From Candidatus Anaeroferrophillacea bacterium (GTDB lineage Bacteria; Desulfobacterota; Anaeroferrophillalia; Anaeroferrophillales; Anaeroferrophillaceae), in the NCBI GenBank assembly GCA_016933675.1, contig JAFGAM010000021.1, positions 1 to 57,328 of the forward strand: a DNA stretch of 57,328 bases, given 5' to 3'. Both the position numbers and the translations under genes were made by a program. Of the stretch, positions 53,958 to 57,328 are shown one piece after another. The notes beneath the pieces are model-generated. The model was not told where the DNA came from. It made no database searches and worked only from the letters and a program-made list of their open reading frames with translations. How positions within the stretch are numbered: the first letter of the stretch is position 1; every line of letters begins with the position of its first letter.

Positions 53958-54237
53958 TGGCACCATACTGAGGGATACGGCGTGTATGGTGGGCGAGTTT
54001 GATATCCGCCCGTAGTACGGCCGCCGTGACACTTGTTTCAGTGCCTGTCTGCGTGCATCGCAGGCAGGAGGCAATGAAGTACGAAGTCATCAACTATTGA
54101 ACGCAACCAGCCCGGTGAGTTACGGAATTCACTGCGTTGTCGGACGGACAATGTACTGATAATGCATTGGTGAGGTGCTGACGGGCATTGTTGTGCCGGG
54201 TCGGTGATACCCGCAAGCTGCATGGACAACCTGAACG
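53958..54237. other. Non-coding, possibly structured spacer
   Basis: About 280 bases with no gene. Contains GGGCG / CGCCC (near 53992-54010) and a 10-bp hairpin CCTGTCTGCG / CGCAGGCAGG (54044-54068, one G-U). The run of small hairpins and the start GTGGGCG resemble the 5' part of a group II intron, but no reverse transcriptase or domain V was seen. Confidence 0.3.
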
Positions 54238-56853
54238 ATGCTTGATATTTTCGAACGGCAGAAGTTACAGAATAAGATCATTGAACTGCAGGAGAAGCTG
54301 GTCAGAAAGGAGCAGGAGGACCACGAACTCAGCCTGCAGAAGAACAGTGATTTCATGCATATTCTGACCCAGGCGGCGCCGCTGATGGTGATGGTCAAGG
54401 AGGCCGGCACCGGGCGTTTCGTTTTCTGGAACCGTCAGTGCGAGAAGGTGACCGGCTATCAGTTGGCCGATGTCATCGGCAAGACCGCCTTCGATATATT
54501 TCCGCCGGAGCAGGCGGCGGTTTTCCAGGCCGGGGACAGGGAGGTTGTCGACCGCGGGGAGCCGATAGAATTCGATGGTCTTGCGCTCACCCCGCGGTCA
54601 GGCCCAACCCGGATCGTCCGTGTCATCAAAACCCCCCTGTTTCTCGATTCAAAGAATCCCCTGGTCATCGCCCATGCCCAGGATATTACCGAACAGCACG
54701 AAATGCAGTGTCGGATGGAGGAACAGCGCCTGCTCAAGGATGCCATCTTCAATTCCATTCCGTCCCAGATGGCGGTGATTGACGAAGACGGCAAAATCCT
54801 CGCGGTCAATCGGGCCTGGCTCGATTTCGGCCAGGAAAACGGGGCTGATGAGGAAACTCTTTTGGCAGTGGGGACCAACTACCTGGACCTTTGTGCCCGG
54901 GTCGGAAAGGACCAATGCGCATCCGGGCAGGATGCCCTCCGGGCGGAACGTGGATTGCGTGAAGTGCTGACTGGAAAACGGTCGCTTTTTTCCATGGAAT
55001 ACGATTGCCATTCCGATCGCCAGGAACGTTTCTACCTGATGAAGGTGACCCCCTTGTGTTCCGATCGCAACCGACGGGGCGCGGTGGTGTCCCATACCGA
55101 CATAACCGCCCGGCGTCGGGCCGAGAACATCATCCGCGCCAGCCACCGCCGGGTCGAGGAACAGGTTCGAAAGCGTACCGCCGAGCTGCAGCTGTTCGCG
55201 AAGATTTTCGGCTCGGCGCTGGAGGGGATGACCCTGACCGATCCACAGGGGACCATCCTCAATGTAAACGAGGCGTTTACCACCATTACCGGGTATGAAC
55301 GTGAAGAGGTACTGGGCAAAAACCCCCGGGTGCTTAAGTCGGAAAAACACGATGACGATTTCTACCGGCGGATGTGGCAGGAGCTGATTCATAATGGCCG
55401 CTGGGAGGGGGAGGTATGGAACCGGCGGAAGTCGGGTGAGGTGTATCCCGAGTGGCTCAGCGTCAATGCCATTACCGGTGACGACGGGCGGATCGAGCAC
55501 TTCATCGCCGTGTTTCACGATATTACCGAGATCAAGGAGAAGGAGGCCCGTATCACCGAGCTGGCCTACAACGATCCGCTCACCGGCCTGCCAAACCGTA
55601 CCCTGATGATCGACCGACTCACGGTCGCTTTGAGTCAGGCGCAGCGGGAGCAGCGGCGGGTAGCGGTGTTGTTCCTCGACCTGGACAATTTCAAGATGGT
55701 CAACGACAGCCTCGGCCATCCCCTGGGCGACCGTCTGCTGATTGAGGTGGGCCGGCATCTGACCGGAGTAGTGAGGCAGGGGGATACGGTCGCCCGTCTC
55801 GGCGGCGATGAGTTTCTGATCATCAACCCCCTGCGGCAGAATGTCGCCGTGCCCTACCTGGCCGAGCGCATCCTGGCGTCATTCAAACAGCCGTTCCGGA
55901 TCGATGGCCACGATTTTTTCATTACCTCCAGTATCGGCATTGCCATCTTCCCCGATGACGGCGAGACCCCCGATCAATTGGTAAAGAATGCCGATATTGC
56001 CATGTACCAGGCGAAAAACGAGGGCAAGGGATGTTTTCGCCTCTTCGACCAACAACTGAACGATCGGCTGATGGAGCAGGTGGCCATAGAACGCGATCTG
56101 CGGGCGGCGCTCGCGGAGCGGGCTTTTCCGGTCTATTACCAGCCCAAGGTGGAGCCGACGTATGGCAACATCGTCGGCATGGAGGCTCTGGTTCGCTGGC
56201 GGCGGCCGGACGGTATCCTTGTGCCTCCGGACCGGTTCATCCCAGTGGCGGAGGAAACCGGCATGATCCGGGAAATCGGCCTCCAAGTGCTGGAACAGGC
56301 CTGTCGTGACACCCTGACGTTACATGCCAGGGGCTTTCCCATGCTGCGGGTGTCGGTAAATATCTCCGCGGTGCAGTTCAAAGATCGGAACCTGGTGCCC
56401 CGGGTGCTGCAGATTCTGCACGAGACCGGACTTGACGCCGCATTCCTGGACCTCGAGATCACCGAGACCACAATGATGGCCGATCTCGAGGCCACCGAGC
56501 GTAGTCTGCGGCAGCTGGCGGAACATGGTATCACCCTGTCGGTCGACGACTTTGGTACCGGGTACTCCTCGCTCTACTACCTCAAACGCTTCCCTTTCAG
56601 AACCGTCAAGATCGACCGTTCCTTCGTCCGCGACATCCATACCAACGAGGATGATGCCGCCATTGTCAGCGCCATTCTGCATATGGCATCTTCGCTGAAC
56701 CTCGAAACCGTGGCCGAAGGGGTCGAGGACCGGGAGCAGCTCATATTTCTGCAGCGTCATGGGGTAGACCTGGTGCAGGGCTACCTGTACAGCCCCCCCG
56801 TACCTTTTGAGCAGTTTCTCAAACTGCTGCAAGGCGGCATGAACTCGACCTGA
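54238..56853 (+). CDS. PAS-PAS-PAS-GGDEF-EAL cyclic-di-GMP signalling protein
   Basis: An 871-residue cytoplasmic protein. A short coiled coil (residues 5-35) precedes three PAS domains (about 38-155, 165-290 and 310-435). The GGDEF domain (about 440-605) has intact LGGDEF and an upstream I-site RQGD. The EAL domain (about 615-865) has MEALVRW, VSVNISAVQF, LEITETTMM, DDFGTGYSSL and KIDRSFV, so both catalytic centres look active. It may switch between making and degrading c-di-GMP. It is flanked by chemoreceptor remnants. Confidence 0.95.
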   Translation: MLDIFERQKLQNKIIELQEKLVRKEQEDHELSLQKNSDFMHILTQAAPLMVMVKEAGTGRFVFWNRQCEKVTGYQLADVIGKTAFDIFPPEQAAVFQAGDREVVDRGEPIEFDGLALTPRSGPTRIVRVIKTPLFLDSKNPLVIAHAQDITEQHEMQCRMEEQRLLKDAIFNSIPSQMAVIDEDGKILAVNRAWLDFGQENGADEETLLAVGTNYLDLCARVGKDQCASGQDALRAERGLREVLTGKRSLFSMEYDCHSDRQERFYLMKVTPLCSDRNRRGAVVSHTDITARRRAENIIRASHRRVEEQVRKRTAELQLFAKIFGSALEGMTLTDPQGTILNVNEAFTTITGYEREEVLGKNPRVLKSEKHDDDFYRRMWQELIHNGRWEGEVWNRRKSGEVYPEWLSVNAITGDDGRIEHFIAVFHDITEIKEKEARITELAYNDPLTGLPNRTLMIDRLTVALSQAQREQRRVAVLFLDLDNFKMVNDSLGHPLGDRLLIEVGRHLTGVVRQGDTVARLGGDEFLIINPLRQNVAVPYLAERILASFKQPFRIDGHDFFITSSIGIAIFPDDGETPDQLVKNADIAMYQAKNEGKGCFRLFDQQLNDRLMEQVAIERDLRAALAERAFPVYYQPKVEPTYGNIVGMEALVRWRRPDGILVPPDRFIPVAEETGMIREIGLQVLEQACRDTLTLHARGFPMLRVSVNISAVQFKDRNLVPRVLQILHETGLDAAFLDLEITETTMMADLEATERSLRQLAEHGITLSVDDFGTGYSSLYYLKRFPFRTVKIDRSFVRDIHTNEDDAAIVSAILHMASSLNLETVAEGVEDREQLIFLQRHGVDLVQGYLYSPPVPFEQFLKLLQGGMNST

Positions 56854-56995
56854 TCAGATCCGTAAACGTCTCATAAGTTCCTGCAGTTCGGCCGCCAGTC
56901 GATTCATTTTCCCGGCGCTTTGGCGTACCTGGCCGCCGGCCTCGCTGACTTCGCTCGAGAAATAAGGTCGTTGGAGGCTTGGCCTTTACCCCGGT
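56854..56995 (-). pseudogene. Chemoreceptor (MCP) C-terminal fragment
   Basis: On the minus strand the last frame reads SSEVSEAGGQVRQSAGKMNR and LAAELQELMRRLRI, then stop, which is the typical C-terminal coiled coil of MCPs. A few codons upstream the similarity moves to another frame (GQASNDLISR) and then ends near the transposase. It appears truncated by the mobile element. Confidence 0.6.
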
Positions 56996-57040
56996 GTCGA
57001 TAATGTGTAACGGCACAATATCTGCATATTTTATTCTGCT

Positions 57041-57328
57041 ATGGGATATGCGCAATCAGTATTAGCCGATGCATCAGTTTACCGTCATCGCACACCGCAA
57101 GCATCACCTCTCTGGCTCCTGATCGACCGGCATTTGATGATTTTGAACGGCACTATGAGCAGCAGTTTGCGGGCACCTACGGGTATCTTCGCCGGGTGAT
57201 TCCGGATGTTGTCAATCGTTATCATGCCTGCGGGGATCTGCGGCAGGGATTCGCCCGCATTCGCTGCCCCGAGTGCCACCATGAATATCTCCTGTCATTC
57301 AGTTGCCGGGGCCGGTGGTTTTGCCCCA
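57041..57328 (+). mobile_element. IS91-type transposase, 5' part, frameshifted and cut by window edge
   Basis: The frame from ATG 57041 reads MGYAQSVLADASVYRHRTPQ and ASPLWLLIDRH. A one-base shift at about 57134 (three T where four are expected) then gives FDDFERHYEQQFAGTYGYLR, CGDLRQGFARIRCPECHHEY and FSCRGRWFCP. This is the N-terminal zinc-binding region of IS91-family transposases. The shift means a pseudogene, programmed frameshifting in the T run, or a sequencing error. Confidence 0.8.

Overview
The window is GC-rich, gene-dense bacterial DNA. Several features point to an anaerobic or microaerophilic Desulfobacterota-like Gram-negative: a nickel-type ECF transporter fed by a TonB receptor, a lipoprotein tetraheme cytochrome that is a UGA-encoded selenoprotein, a DUF3786 protein, a type Vb (two-partner) secretion locus, and PAS/GGDEF/EAL and HD-GYP signalling proteins. 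The taxonomic placement is inference. No rRNA, tRNA or CRISPR array was seen.

Layout. (1) 1-6.9 kb, minus strand: a metal-uptake block with a TonB-dependent receptor, NikM/CbiM, NikQ/CbiQ, NikO/CbiO, a DUF4198 (NikK-like) protein, a TrmO-family methyltransferase, a NikL-like membrane-anchored protein and a broken His-rich reading frame. (2) 7.6-14.2 kb: an aminotransferase, a secreted beta-helix protein, a DUF333 lipoprotein and a secreted papain-like protease. The beta-helix protein and the protease share an unnamed module of about 100 residues. (3) 14.4-26.6 kb, minus strand: TpsA exoprotein, TpsB transporter, CHAT-protease lipoprotein, CHASE2-adenylate cyclase, DUF928 protein and a cNMP-binding HD-GYP phosphodiesterase. 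These look like one secretion and signalling system. (4) 27-36.3 kb: an HD-domain protein, a D-amino-acid/branched-chain type aminotransferase, then a trp operon (trpE-D-C-F-B-A, no trpG) preceded by a classical attenuator whose leader peptide has three consecutive Trp codons, then ogt. (5) 36.3-45.4 kb: the selenoprotein, an MFS transporter, a ChaN-PDZ lipoprotein, a MutY-like glycosylase without an Fe-S motif, azlCD, a DUF3786 protein and a methyltransferase. (6) 45.4-47.2 kb: an arsenic-type locus (arsR, truncated arsP, redox-active thioredoxin, arsC) with two matching palindromic operators. (7) 47.4-53.8 kb: a LITAF-like protein, an unknown Rossmann protein overlapping nth, an oppC-like permease, ampD, a nagZ-type GH3 enzyme and a YgiQ-type radical SAM protein. 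(8) 53.7-57.3 kb: a PAS-GGDEF-EAL protein between two chemoreceptor remnants, then the frameshifted start of an IS91-type transposase running off the window.

Across the window there is a dispersed repeat of about 165-190 bp with imperfect terminal inverted repeats (TGATGaAACCGTAAC ... GTTACGAAACCATCA). Three full-length and three partial copies were found, several abutting or supplying gene stop codons. There are also short heptamer repeats (TGAnTyC type) in intergenic spacers and low-complexity in-frame insertions in several proteins, trpC being the clearest.

The strongest items are the selenoprotein, whose SECIS-like hairpin places a GGUCUG loop exactly 18 nt after UGA; the complete trp attenuator; and the TPS-CHAT-cyclase-HD-GYP gene set.
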